Source: Anaerolineaceae bacterium
GTDB taxonomy: Bacteria > Chloroflexota > Anaerolineae > Aggregatilineales > Phototrophicaceae
Length of the DNA: 64,000 nucleotides
Assembly (NCBI GenBank): GCA_020634165.1
Contig: JACKCF010000001.1
Coordinates: 1,178,001-1,242,000 of the forward strand
Direction: 5' to 3'
Below, piece by piece: positions 1 through 8,901 of the stretch. Every line of letters starts with the position of its first letter. Within the stretch, counting starts at the first letter, position 1. The position numbers were made by a program, and so were the translations under genes. Below the pieces are notes generated by a model that worked only from the letters and a program-made list of their open reading frames with translations, made no database searches and was not told the DNA's origin.

Positions 1-639
1 TTCGCTGAAGAAGTTGTGCGCGGCACCTGGCACCACGATCAGTTGATGGTCATCGTGCCGCAGCGACCGTTTGAGGACTTTTCGCAGGCGGTCCATGTCA
101 TCCTGCTTGATATAAGGTTCTTCACTGCCATACATTGCCAGGATAGGTGTCGTGCAGCGGTCGAACCCTTTCCAGTAGCGCTGCGGGAACCCGCCATATG
201 CGACTGCCGCTTCCAGATCACGCCGCTTGATGGCGGCCTCGAACGCCAGCGATCCACCCATGCCCGTGCCGATGATCGCCGTATGGCCATTGGTACGGTG
301 ATGTTTCTCCAGCACATTCAATGTTGTCTCGACGACTTTATAGCGCGTCTTTTCGGTCTCAGTCATCAGACGCAGGGCTTGCTGTGGCTTAGTCGCAAGC
401 TCTCCATTGAACATATCCGGCACAATCACATAAAAGCCCAGATGGGCGTAGAAGTTCGCCAGCAGCCGCTGAACATTGGTCAGTCCCCACCAGTCATGCA
501 GCAGCGCAATTCCGGGGAATGTGTCCCCGGAAACAGGGTGTGCCCAGTATGCTGGTAACGCTTCGCCTGCGCCGGAACTGATATGAATATTGCCACTCTC
601 GATGGCAAATTCGATGCGGTTGGAATCATGAATCGGCAT
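1..639 (-). CDS. Dienelactone hydrolase-like protein (partial, cut by left edge)
   Basis: The minus-strand frame stays open for 213 codons from the ATG at 639 to the window edge, so the C-terminus is missing. The start has AGAAGGAG seven bases upstream. The protein reads as the alpha/beta-hydrolase dienelactone hydrolase family: N-terminal strand then LLHDWWGL, a nucleophile-elbow region IGTGMGG near residue 126, YGSEEPYI, and a late PGAAHNFF carrying the usual catalytic His. The elbow has Gly where the family has Cys (GxCxGG), and the acid position reads Glu rather than Asp. Hydrolase activity is therefore doubtful, though the fold seems clear. It lies 31 bases downstream of the acetyltransferase gene, likely in one transcript. 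Confidence 0.8.
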   Translation of the reverse strand, partial: MPIHDSNRIEFAIESGNIHISSGAGEALPAYWAHPVSGDTFPGIALLHDWWGLTNVQRLLANFYAHLGFYVIVPDMFNGELATKPQQALRLMTETEKTRYKVVETTLNVLEKHHRTNGHTAIIGTGMGGSLAFEAAIKRRDLEAAVAYGGFPQRYWKGFDRCTTPILAMYGSEEPYIKQDDMDRLRKVLKRSLRHDDHQLIVVPGAAHNFFSE

Positions 640-670
640 TGGGTCTGCTCCTTCTGCTTAGGGGCAAAAC

Positions 671-1594
671 TCAGGCGTCACGCGCATAAATAACGGTCTG
701 AGGGCTGCCAATGTCGTCGCCTGCGGCCAGCTTGGCCAGCTTTGCATCGCCGGTCAGGTAAAGCGTACGATAGCCTTCTCGGTGCGCCCAGTCCTTGAGT
801 GCGACCATCAACTGCGAACTGACGCTCTTGTGTGACCAGCAGTACACCGTTGCCCCACGCGGATCATACAAATGCCGCTGATAGAGCACGTAGGCATCCT
901 GCGCCGCCGCTGAAAACAGCAGGCGGTGGGTTTCCTGTGCCACGATCTGCGGGACGGCATCCCAATGGCTCGGCCAAAGCGTCTCCCATTGATGGCGTGC
1001 GCTGGTTGTACAGCCAATCGGCATGGTCAGCTCACGGATTTGCTTGGGGTCCGCGTCCAAATGCTCCGATGTTCGGTAGAACCCCTGGCCCTGCTGTGCA
1101 CTCACCTGAATGCTGTAAAGCGTCAACAGCGGTTTGAAGCCATACCGCTCATAATAAGCGTGTTGCTCACTGTCATAATTGGCAAAGCTCACCGTGATGC
1201 GCCCCGCCTTCTGCCGCTGGTCGATCCAGTACTGCATCAGGAAATCGCGAGCCGTGTCATCCTGGGTGACGATTTCATGGATGTATACATGTTTGCCCAA
1301 TGGGGCGATTTCATTGCTGTTGTACGCCTCTGTATAGCCGATGATGTTTTCGTCATCATCCAGCAGCACCAGCGCTGTTCCGGCCCCTCGGCACAGGTGG
1401 CTCAACCAGATCGCACCTGTTTCTGTGCTCATCCAGGCACCACCATGCAGCCAGCGCTCATACAGCGTCAGATCGTTGTAGGGCACATCCTCAACACGAC
1501 CGTCATCACGCCAACGCTGCCAGCGCCGGATGCGGGTCCGCATCAGCGCACTGATTGCCTGAATATCATCTAGCGTGGCTGGGCGAACTTGCAT
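671..1594 (-). CDS. GNAT-family N-acetyltransferase, two-domain
   Basis: About 307 residues. The start at 1594 (MQVRPATLDDI) is chosen over an upstream ATG at 1630 because GGGAG lies five bases before it and the residues that follow are the typical GNAT beta-1/alpha-1 opening. The N-terminal half has an acetyl-CoA-binding-like segment (ALVLLDDDENIIGYTEAY, then HVYIHEIVTQDD, then AYYERYGFKPL). The C-terminal half looks like a second, degenerate GNAT unit (AYVLYQRHLYDPRGATVYCW). Substrate unknown. It is transcribed divergently from coaX and sits just upstream of the dienelactone-hydrolase-like gene. Family assignment is good; the function is not resolved. Confidence 0.75.
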   Translation of the reverse strand: MQVRPATLDDIQAISALMRTRIRRWQRWRDDGRVEDVPYNDLTLYERWLHGGAWMSTETGAIWLSHLCRGAGTALVLLDDDENIIGYTEAYNSNEIAPLGKHVYIHEIVTQDDTARDFLMQYWIDQRQKAGRITVSFANYDSEQHAYYERYGFKPLLTLYSIQVSAQQGQGFYRTSEHLDADPKQIRELTMPIGCTTSARHQWETLWPSHWDAVPQIVAQETHRLLFSAAAQDAYVLYQRHLYDPRGATVYCWSHKSVSSQLMVALKDWAHREGYRTLYLTGDAKLAKLAAGDDIGSPQTVIYARDA

Positions 1595-1713
1595 TGTCGC
1601 TCCCTGCACTTCATGTCGATTTACCCTCATTGTAACACTTTCGCCAATTCCTGAGTTAGAATGCAGACGGCAGTTTTGGTTAGGAATCGCTCACACAAAT
1701 GAAGGTACAATCT

Positions 1714-2484
1714 ATGCTGCTGGCAGTCGATATTGGCAACACCAACATTCACCTGGGCTTATGGGATGGCAGCACCTGGTTGCTGAACTGGCGTGCCCAG
1801 ACCGTCGCCGAAAGGATGCCTGATGAATATGGCGTTCTGGTGCGCAATTTCCTCAGCAGCGCCGATCTGGATGATGAGGCTGTGACGGGCATCATCATCA
1901 GCAGCGTGGTGCCACCGCTGACGCCGACCTTCCGTGAACTGGTTGAGCGTTACTTTCAGCAGACACCGCTCATCATCGACCACAGAACCAACATTGGCCT
2001 GGAAATTGCTATCGACCAACCTGCCCAGGCTGGCGCCGACCGTCTGGTGAATGCGGCGGGGGTCGTTGGCTTTCATGGTGGCGGTCCTGCTGTTGTGGTC
2101 GATTTCGGCACATCGACCAACTTCGACGTTGTCTCTCCACAAAACCAGTACATCGGCGGGGCGATTGCTCCTGGCATCAATCTCGCGCATGATGCCCTCG
2201 TCAGCCGTGCCGCCAAACTCCATAAAGTTGATATTCAGCCGCCGCCGGACGCCATTGGCCGCAACACGATTCACGCCATGCAATCCGGTATTTTCTGGGG
2301 ATATGTTGGCCTGGTGGATGGCATTCTCACGCGCATTGTCGCCTCATTGAATCATCCCGATACCAAAGTCATCGCAACAGGTGGCCTCGCGCCGCTGTTC
2401 AACCAGTACATCGATGCCATTGATACCATCGCCCCAAACCTCACCCTCGATGGCCTGCGCTACATCTACGAGTTGAATAGCTAG
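1714..2484 (+). CDS. coaX: Type III pantothenate kinase
   Basis: Catalyses ATP-dependent phosphorylation of pantothenate, the first step of coenzyme A synthesis, in the cytoplasm. The N-terminus MLLAVDIGNTNIHLGL is the ASKHA phosphate-binding motif of CoaX, with the conserved Asp at residue 6. Further motifs are GADRLVNAAG, the second phosphate motif VVDFGTSTNFDVV, and GGAIAPGI. The length (256 aa) is normal. The ATG at 1714 is preferred to one at 1699 because GAAGG lies eight bases before it and CoaX proteins usually begin at this Met. It is followed after 19 bases by the toroid-fold gene. CoA supply fits the acyl-CoA metabolism further along the window. Confidence 0.93.
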   Translation: MLLAVDIGNTNIHLGLWDGSTWLLNWRAQTVAERMPDEYGVLVRNFLSSADLDDEAVTGIIISSVVPPLTPTFRELVERYFQQTPLIIDHRTNIGLEIAIDQPAQAGADRLVNAAGVVGFHGGGPAVVVDFGTSTNFDVVSPQNQYIGGAIAPGINLAHDALVSRAAKLHKVDIQPPPDAIGRNTIHAMQSGIFWGYVGLVDGILTRIVASLNHPDTKVIATGGLAPLFNQYIDAIDTIAPNLTLDGLRYIYELNS

Positions 2485-2503
2485 TTCAATCAAGGCTGTA
2501 GAG

Positions 2504-3418
2504 ATGAAGCACCTGACAAAATCCGCATATCAGAAAGCGATCAGCTACATCAAGAACCATGCTCGTCCGCTGGAAAAAGCGCGTTATGCCTTTTACTTTG
2601 AAGATGGAGCCGTAGCAGATGTTCTCTCAGCACTGGCTGATTTTCAGAATGCGGATGGTGGCTTTGGACATGGCTTGGAGTGTGATCTGCGGTTGGCGGA
2701 TTCCTCCGTCATCGCGACGACCGTTGCCTTCCAATGCTTCACCGAATTCAAAATCCCTGGCGATCATCCAAGGGTGGTCAATGCGTGCCAATATCTGATG
2801 GCGACTTATGATGCTGCTCATGCCAACTGGCCCATCATCCCGCCCAATATTAGCGACGCGCCACATGCCCCCTGGTGGGCTTACCGCGATGACCGAATTG
2901 ATAACCTCGTCAACCCACGCGCGGAAATCGTTGGCTATCTGAACGCTTATCCTGAACACTTTCCAGCTACCTTGCGCGAACAGTTGACGCAAGCCGTAGT
3001 GGATTATCTTTTTGAACAGCCCGACGAGCTGGAAATGCACGATCTCTATTGCTATCTGCGTCTCTGGCAGAGTAACAGCCTTCCCTCGGATGTGAGTGCC
3101 AGGATGGGGACGAAACTTAATCGCATCGTTGATAAAACCGTTGACCGCAGTCGGGATAACTGGCAAGGCTATAGCCTGAATCCGCTCGCGGTTGCGCCAG
3201 GGCCGGATTCGCCGTTTGCAGAGCGCTTCCGTGAGGAAATTGACCAGAACCTCGATTACATCATCGAAACGCAAAGTGAAGACGGTGCATGGTTGCCAAA
3301 CTGGTCCTGGGGCGAACAATGGCCAGATGCCTGGGCACAGGCCCAGCGCGAATGGGGCGGAATCAACACCCTGGGCAACCTGCGCACATTACAGTCCTTT
3401 GGCCGCATCGACACATAA
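2504..3418 (+). CDS. Terpenoid-cyclase/prenyltransferase-like alpha-toroid protein
   Basis: 304 residues, mostly alpha-helical by composition. Two copies of a Q-x-x-DG motif (FQNADGGFG near residue 47 and TQSEDGAWL near residue 263) are the 'QW-like' turns of alpha/alpha-toroid proteins such as squalene cyclases and prenyltransferases. It has no signal peptide and no DxDD cyclase motif, so it is probably not a cyclase. It follows coaX closely (19 bases) and probably shares its transcript. Function unknown; fold assignment moderate. Confidence 0.65.
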   Translation: MKHLTKSAYQKAISYIKNHARPLEKARYAFYFEDGAVADVLSALADFQNADGGFGHGLECDLRLADSSVIATTVAFQCFTEFKIPGDHPRVVNACQYLMATYDAAHANWPIIPPNISDAPHAPWWAYRDDRIDNLVNPRAEIVGYLNAYPEHFPATLREQLTQAVVDYLFEQPDELEMHDLYCYLRLWQSNSLPSDVSARMGTKLNRIVDKTVDRSRDNWQGYSLNPLAVAPGPDSPFAERFREEIDQNLDYIIETQSEDGAWLPNWSWGEQWPDAWAQAQREWGGINTLGNLRTLQSFGRIDT

Positions 3419-3437
3419 TGCCCTGTTCATATGAACC

Positions 3438-3461
3438 GTAGGGGCGCAACATGTTGCGCCC
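3438..3461. repeat. GTAGGG palindrome, copy 1
   Basis: A perfect 20-base palindrome (GGGCGCAACATGTTGCGCCC, 3442-3461) preceded by GTAG. It is the type copy of a dispersed family found about ten times in the first 40 kb. It lies between two convergent genes (toroid protein and glycosyltransferase), where it could also act as a weak bidirectional terminator. Confidence 0.85.
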
Positions 3462-3484
3462 GAAATGGCCCTGACAGCAAGACA

Positions 3485-5332
3485 CTATTCCCCAAGCGTG
3501 ATTGACTCTATCACCAGATGATCGCTGCCATCGGCCCGCGTCAGCCGCGTATTATCCTCCCACCAGTACACGATCAATTCCAGCGTGTACTCCCCAGGCG
3601 GAACATCGCTCACATCCAGCGTCCGAACATCGATGTAATTGGTATCAGGAACCATATCGATGGTTGCAATCTGCTCGCCGCCATTGAAGTAGGATGTAAT
3701 CGGTCCATCGGCCTGTGCAACCAGTGCGCCGCTGCTATCCAGTATCTGTACACTGATCGAATAATCGCGGTCCACGACGTCGGCATTTTCCCACCACAGA
3801 TGCAGCGTGACCGCATCATCTGTGATTGAATCGACATCCACCCCGCGAAAGCCGATCTGGTCGCCGAACAGGGTCGCTTCTGCCTGCGGTGGTGCGACCA
3901 GCAACTGCGCAACATAACACCATGCCCGCGTACAGGATGATGCAGGCGTCACATACATCACTTCACGATCTTCACGTAGCGCTTCAAAAGTATCGCGTAC
4001 GGGCAGCGTCAAGAACTCATGCGTAATATGCCACACCCGCCGATGCCCAACCGTATCAGCCACATCATAAACGAGGTTGTCATCCAGCAGATAATCCGGC
4101 AGATAACGCTCCATCATTTCTTTTTTGAAGTAATCCGGCCCATGCTGCACCAGAATCAGGTCATCCGGTTCTGACGCCTCTGCCATCTGCGTATAAATAT
4201 CGCGGAACGGGATGCGATCTGTGATATGGCTGGTCACGGAGTTGTAGCACAGCGGCACAATGACGATCAGCGCCACCCACCCAAGGCGCCGAGGAAGGGC
4301 TGCGAGTCCCGCCGCAAAGACCAGCCCCAGACCCACGATCAGGAAAGAGACATATCGCTGCGTAAAAATGGTGCTCTGGGTGTTCACCAGCAGCACCAGT
4401 GCCGGAACGCCGATGCCCCACAGCATCGCCAGCCATAAGCCACCGCGCCGCCACCAGCGCCAGATCGCCAGCAGCATCAGCGGAATGAAAATGAACCAGT
4501 AGCCATTGGTCACGACCCGCAGCAGTTCGTTGATCGTCTGCAAATTGGTAGGTGAAGTCGGTATTTTGAGGCCGCCTGCGTCGCCAAAGTCGATCCGTGC
4601 GAACTGGTGGTAGATAATCAGCATGCCTGGGAACCACACGATGATTGCCACCAGTGCCGCGCCGATAGCCTGCAACCACAGCCGCCAGTTCAGCCCATGT
4701 CGCAGCACAAAATAGATGATCTGCACCAGCACGATGAAGCCCAGATAGTAGTGCGTATACAGCATCAATGGCACGGAAAGGCCGTACATCACTGCCAGGT
4801 ACCATTTTTGCTTTTGCAGCCATAAGCTGAAGAAGCGCATACTCAGCACGCTGGTCAGCATAGCCAGCGCGTACATGCGCATTTCCAGCGAATAGATGAA
4901 GAAGAAGGCATTGACTGACAGCAAAATAATCGCATAGGTGCCGATCAGCCGCCCTTTATCGCGCCGCCTATTTTTGTCGGTGCGCCGTTCTTTAAACCAG
5001 CTTTTGGCGATCTGGTACGTTATCGCCAGACTGAGCATCGACCACAGAATCGAGTTCATGCGCACAGGCACTTCATGCGTGCCGACTAACCGCTCCCATA
5101 CCCAGATGTTCGTTCCCCACAACTGCGCCTGATTATCTTCTAGGGCCAGCCGTGTGATCGACCGCTCAAAGCTCCACTGATAATTGGTGAAAGCGTAGCC
5201 TTCATCTGGCCGCATATGCACTCGATAGATGCCGAACACCAGCACCCCAAAGGCGAACAGCAGCGCAATCACTGCTGGCCACCAGGCTGGCAAACGAGTT
5301 GGTGCAGGTTGGCGCAGGGTAGGCGTGGCCAA
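3485..5332 (-). CDS. GT39/ArnT-like membrane glycosyltransferase
   Basis: A polytopic membrane protein of about 615 aa. After a first transmembrane helix comes RPDEGYAF, matching the acidic first-loop motif of the GT-C glycosyltransferases (PMT/ArnT type) that use lipid-linked sugars. Around ten hydrophobic segments follow, then a soluble C-terminal beta-rich domain of about 200 residues. The open frame extends to 5512, but that would run through the tRNA-Asn gene. The real start is most likely TTG at 5332, with AGGAG seven bases upstream, giving LATPTLRQPAP before the first helix. The donor and acceptor are unknown; surface glycan or glycoprotein assembly is inferred. Confidence 0.8.
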   Translation of the reverse strand: MATPTLRQPAPTRLPAWWPAVIALLFAFGVLVFGIYRVHMRPDEGYAFTNYQWSFERSITRLALEDNQAQLWGTNIWVWERLVGTHEVPVRMNSILWSMLSLAITYQIAKSWFKERRTDKNRRRDKGRLIGTYAIILLSVNAFFFIYSLEMRMYALAMLTSVLSMRFFSLWLQKQKWYLAVMYGLSVPLMLYTHYYLGFIVLVQIIYFVLRHGLNWRLWLQAIGAALVAIIVWFPGMLIIYHQFARIDFGDAGGLKIPTSPTNLQTINELLRVVTNGYWFIFIPLMLLAIWRWWRRGGLWLAMLWGIGVPALVLLVNTQSTIFTQRYVSFLIVGLGLVFAAGLAALPRRLGWVALIVIVPLCYNSVTSHITDRIPFRDIYTQMAEASEPDDLILVQHGPDYFKKEMMERYLPDYLLDDNLVYDVADTVGHRRVWHITHEFLTLPVRDTFEALREDREVMYVTPASSCTRAWCYVAQLLVAPPQAEATLFGDQIGFRGVDVDSITDDAVTLHLWWENADVVDRDYSISVQILDSSGALVAQADGPITSYFNGGEQIATIDMVPDTNYIDVRTLDVSDVPPGEYTLELIVYWWEDNTRLTRADGSDHLVIESITLGE

Positions 5333-5448
5333 TTTGGAACTCCTGTAGCTGGATATGCAATCTATTATCGTGAGGGCATGTATACTGCAAGTCGCAACGT
5401 CGCAAAAGGGCCAACTGGGACTGTGGCGCTGGCCAGGGGATAGGAGCA

Positions 5449-5476
5449 ACAAAAAAGCCCCGCAAAAGCGAGGCTT
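5449..5476 (-). terminator. Rho-independent terminator after tRNA-Asn
   Basis: On the minus strand a nine-pair stem (one mismatch) with a TTTT loop is followed by a run of T (A-run at 5449-5454 on the plus strand). It lies five bases past the 3' end of the tRNA, between it and the glycosyltransferase gene, so that gene probably has its own promoter. Confidence 0.8.
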
Positions 5477-5480
5477 CTTG

Positions 5481-5552
5481 CTCCACAGCCTGGATTCGAA
5501 CCAGGAACCCATCGGTTAACAGCCGATTGCTCTGCCGTTGAGCTACTGTGGA
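5481..5552 (-). tRNA. tRNA-Asn (GTT)
   Basis: A complete 72-nt cloverleaf on the minus strand. The acceptor stem TCCACAG pairs with CTGTGGA and the discriminator base is G. The anticodon stem ATCGG/CCGAT encloses loop CTGTTAA, with anticodon GTT. The T-arm contains GGTTCGAATCC. CCA is not encoded. It overlaps the over-extended reading frame of the downstream glycosyltransferase, which is why that gene's start was moved. Confidence 0.96.
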
Positions 5553-5720
5553 ATAGTGCGTCAGGAACGCGCTAGAAAATATATCAGAGGGGATAGGGGG
5601 TGTCAATACTGGTATCAGGTTTTACACCTTTTTTGCGCCCTACTTTTACAGAACTCGGTATACTGCTGTTACGATCGTTAACGATTAAAGCCACACCTGT
5701 GGCATAAGGAGAGAAACCTG

Positions 5721-7100
5721 ATGAAACGCTTGATTATGTTGGTATTGGCCATCGCTTTACTGGCCGTACCCAGCGTCTTCGCCCAAACAGTGGAACGCAT
5801 CCAATTCCCTGCCGGTGGCACCAGCGCGACCGTCAGCGGCACGCTCGTAGGCAGCGGCGATTCCGCCGATTCTTACGTGCTGTATGCCTTTGCTGGCCAG
5901 CAGATGACCATCAACCTGAATCCGGCTGTGCTGACGGTAATTTCACCAACTGGCACCCTCATGCTCAATAATACCAGCGGCCCGTACAGCGTTACCCTGC
6001 CGGAAACAGGCGATTATCATGTGACCGCGTCGGTTGGCCTCGCCGCCGGAACCGTCCCTTACACTATGACCGTATCCATCGTGGGGACGCCTACACGCAA
6101 GGTCACGGCAGAGCGTGTCAGCTTCTTGCCTGGTGCGACCAGTGCCAGCGTCAACGGTTGGGTGACAGGTACCAGCCCGGATAACTATGTCCTATACGCC
6201 TTCGCGGGCCAGCAAATGACCCTCACACTGGACAATCTCTCAGCGTCGATCAATCTGCTCGCGCCTTCCGGCACCTATCTCATCAACAATGGCCAGAATC
6301 TCGCCAGCGGCGCGAATCAGGTCTTTGTGCTGACGCTGCCACAAACAGGTGACTATCGCTTGCAGGTGATGGTCCCGCCAGGGACAGCCTTAACAGGCTA
6401 CACACTTACAGTTGGCATCAGTGCGCTGCCCACCTCATCGCCGACCCTGCAACGCATCAGCTTTGCTCCTGGTGCCATCAGCGGCATGGTCAGCGGCCAT
6501 CTGGATGGCGTAACCAATCATAGTTATGTGCTGTATGCTTTCGCGGGCCAGCAGATGGCGATTACGCTGGAACCTGCTGGCATGATGACGGTGATTTCAC
6601 CGTCTGGTGTGCCGCTGCTGGTCAACGCAACCAACACCACAGGCCATATCGTAGAACTGTTCAATCAGGCCCTGCCGGAAACAGGCGATTACTACATCAC
6701 GCTGATGTTGCCCTCTGGCACGCCTGCAACAGATTACAACATGGTCGTGACCATTACAGGCACGCCGAGCCGCACCACGACGACGGAACGTATCAGCTTT
6801 ATGCCTGGGACGATTGGCACGACTGTCAGCGGTTCCGTCGATTCCGGTTCAATTGATAACTACGTGCTCTATGCTTTCGGCGGCCAGTTGATGCAGGTGA
6901 GCGCGTGGCCCGGTGCCAAAGTGACGCTGCTGTCGCCATCCGGCGTCGAGTTGGCGACTGACACAGAATCTCCCGCAGATTCATCCGTGGCTGGGTTTAC
7001 CTACTTGCTGCCAACAACAGGTGACTACACCATCCAGGTGACGATGCCATCCGGATTTGGCGCAACCGCCTATGACCTGACGGTCATTATCACCAACTAA
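5721..7100 (+). CDS. Secreted protein with four pre-peptidase-C-like repeats
   Basis: 459 residues. Residues 1-22 form a signal peptide with a VFAQ cleavage region. The rest is four tandem beta-sandwich repeats of about 100 residues (roughly 24-121, 129-234, 243-346, 355-458). Each opens with ER(I/V)xFxPG, has a YVLYAF(A/G)GQ core, an SP(S/T)G(T/V) turn and ends with P(E/Q/T)TGDYxxxV. This pattern matches bacterial pre-peptidase C-terminal (PPC)-type domains. There is no catalytic domain or anchor, so it is probably exported as an adhesive or structural protein. It has a good GGAGA ribosome site and its own terminator downstream. Exact role unknown. Confidence 0.8.
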   Translation: MKRLIMLVLAIALLAVPSVFAQTVERIQFPAGGTSATVSGTLVGSGDSADSYVLYAFAGQQMTINLNPAVLTVISPTGTLMLNNTSGPYSVTLPETGDYHVTASVGLAAGTVPYTMTVSIVGTPTRKVTAERVSFLPGATSASVNGWVTGTSPDNYVLYAFAGQQMTLTLDNLSASINLLAPSGTYLINNGQNLASGANQVFVLTLPQTGDYRLQVMVPPGTALTGYTLTVGISALPTSSPTLQRISFAPGAISGMVSGHLDGVTNHSYVLYAFAGQQMAITLEPAGMMTVISPSGVPLLVNATNTTGHIVELFNQALPETGDYYITLMLPSGTPATDYNMVVTITGTPSRTTTTERISFMPGTIGTTVSGSVDSGSIDNYVLYAFGGQLMQVSAWPGAKVTLLSPSGVELATDTESPADSSVAGFTYLLPTTGDYTIQVTMPSGFGATAYDLTVIITN

Positions 7101-7122
7101 CGTCATTTCCGAATTTCCGAGC

Positions 7123-7152
7123 AAAAAGGTGGGTTTTTGGCCCACCTTTTTC
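7123..7152 (+). terminator. Rho-independent terminator
   Basis: An 11-base-pair perfect stem (AAAAAGGTGGG with CCCACCTTTTT) around a 7-base loop, ending in a T-run, 22 bases after the stop of the four-repeat secreted protein. Confidence 0.9.
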
Positions 7153-7201
7153 TGTTTAAAATAAGCTCACGTTTTCATCTCTTCTCAGGAAATCAACCGA
7201 T

Positions 7202-8290
7202 ATGCTGAATATTCTCTCCGCATATGTGGACCCTATCCGCACGGCTGTACTGCTATTTCCCTTTGCCTTGTTTCTCTTTTTTATTCCATTTAGTGTCGTT
7301 CAATTTGGACGTTTCGTTGGCTGGCGTATGACTGTGGTCTATGCGTTCATCTTCTTTCTGATGTCGGCCTACGCTCTCGTTCTGCTCCCACTGCCGGATA
7401 TTACGCCAGGTTTTTGCACGACCTACGGCCACATGACCACCCCCCAACTGGAACCATTTTCGTTCGTCCGCAATATAGGCGGCTATCTCGCTGACCATAG
7501 CCTGCTGGAAACGTTACAGAGTTTTGTCTTCCTAGAGGTGTTCTTCAACTTCCTGTTGCTGCTGCCCCTCGGCTTTTTGCTGCGGTACCTGTTCCAGATG
7601 GAGTTGAAGACCGTTGCTGTGATCGCTTTCCTGGTTTCGCTCTCGTTTGAAGTCACCCAACTAACGGCTATCTATGGCCTGTATCCCTGTCCATATCGCT
7701 TGTTCTCCGTTGATGACCTCATCATGAATACCCTTGGAGCGATTGTCGGCTATCTTATCGTGCCGCTTTTCTTCTTCCTGCCACATGTTGATCGCGATAG
7801 CCTGCTGGCGGACCCTACCGATACCGTGTCGCTGCTGCGGCGTTTTATCGCGCTCATCACCGATTTATTCATCTTATCCATCATCGAGATATTTGTACCG
7901 CAGTCGCCCCTGAATACGGCCTTACTGTATACATTGTGGTTCGTTCTCATTCCCTGGCGGACGGGCGGTTTTACCTTGGGCAAGTGGATGGTGCGCATTC
8001 GCCTGATTAATATCAATGGTGAACGGGTTGGCCTCTGGCAGCTTGTGGTGCGCTATTTCCTGCTGTTTTTCTCGCCGAATCTGGTCGCGGCGGTCGCTGA
8101 CTCCTTGTCCCGCCCCAATACGGACGGTTATGTAGAGGGCTTCGGCGCCTTGCTGTCACTGGGGCTGTCGCTTGGCTTCTATCTTGTGTACTTCGTGCCA
8201 CCCTTATTCCGCTCAGATCATCGTGGCTTCCATGAGTGGTTTTCGCATACGGCGCATTACATCGTGCCCATCCCAAGCCGCAGGCAGTGA
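7202..8290 (+). CDS. VanZ-RDD fusion membrane protein
   Basis: 362 residues. The N-terminal half (about 1-200) has five to six hydrophobic helices with VanZ-type features (FNFLLLLPLGFLL, SLSFEVTQL, FSVDDLIMNTLGAIVGY). The second half (about 210-355) looks like an RDD domain: RRFIALITDLFIL, then FTLGKWMVRIRLININGERVG and a final amphipathic segment. VanZ-like proteins are linked to glycopeptide resistance and envelope metabolism, but most have no proven role, and RDD domains are of unknown function. It is convergent with the ACT gene, with only six bases between the stops. Confidence 0.8.
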   Translation: MLNILSAYVDPIRTAVLLFPFALFLFFIPFSVVQFGRFVGWRMTVVYAFIFFLMSAYALVLLPLPDITPGFCTTYGHMTTPQLEPFSFVRNIGGYLADHSLLETLQSFVFLEVFFNFLLLLPLGFLLRYLFQMELKTVAVIAFLVSLSFEVTQLTAIYGLYPCPYRLFSVDDLIMNTLGAIVGYLIVPLFFFLPHVDRDSLLADPTDTVSLLRRFIALITDLFILSIIEIFVPQSPLNTALLYTLWFVLIPWRTGGFTLGKWMVRIRLININGERVGLWQLVVRYFLLFFSPNLVAAVADSLSRPNTDGYVEGFGALLSLGLSLGFYLVYFVPPLFRSDHRGFHEWFSHTAHYIVPIPSRRQ

Positions 8291-8296
8291 ACGCGC

Positions 8297-8680
8297 TTAT
8301 GACGCTCCCGACGTCACCGTAAATCCGATTGTTTCGTAAATCTGGATCGCTCGCTCAACATCGTTCTGATGCACGAATACATAATCGCGATCATGCGTAC
8401 TGACCAGAAACAGACTGAGACCATTATCTGCCAAGGGGGCTGATGCCCGCGCGACGACGCCCACCTCATCAAACTCCAGGTCGCCATCAACGCGAAAGCA
8501 GACCCAATTCCGGCTGGCTTCAATGGCATCCGGGACGTCGCCTTGGGGGCACATAATCGATAATTCATCCGATGTCCTGGCGATGAAAAACGTGGCCGCA
8601 TGGACCGCCCAGGCGGGTAGGTCAGCATCGGGTCCCAGCTTTAAGATCGCGAATAAAGGCGCGAGTCGTTTCAGTATCAT
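8297..8680 (-). CDS. ACT-domain protein
   Basis: 127 residues. The sequence SDELSIMCPQGDVP, then CFRVDGDLEFDEVGVVARASAPLADNGLSLFLVSTHDRDYVFV, fits paired ACT domains of the small stand-alone CASTOR/ACT-type proteins. These bind amino acids and are usually regulatory. No DNA-binding or enzyme domain is attached. The ATG at 8680 has no clear ribosome site. The ligand and partner are unknown. Confidence 0.75.
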   Translation of the reverse strand: MILKRLAPLFAILKLGPDADLPAWAVHAATFFIARTSDELSIMCPQGDVPDAIEASRNWVCFRVDGDLEFDEVGVVARASAPLADNGLSLFLVSTHDRDYVFVHQNDVERAIQIYETIGFTVTSGAS

Positions 8681-8901
8681 GGCGATTGATTTCCGTGTTC
8701 ACCTGTAAATATGCTCGGTAGTCTAACACAGTCCTATATTGGCCGATGATAGAAAACAGCTTGCTGTGACCTATACCCATCTCGGAAAAATGTGCTTGAA
8801 AGGGTGGTCTGTTTTGGACTTAATGCGCCGAACCCGTCAATTGTGCCATGCTTGATAACAATCGTTAGTTAAATAATTGGACTATTTTACAAGTGGCTAC
8901 A

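Noticed and set aside
16..558. Plus-strand open frame of 180 residues at the left edge
   Set aside because: It lies opposite the dienelactone-hydrolase-like gene; the minus frame has family motifs and a ribosome site, the plus frame has neither.
5640..5672. Promoter before the four-repeat secreted protein
   Set aside because: TATACT near 5659 is convincing as a -10, but no -35 lies at 16-18 bases.
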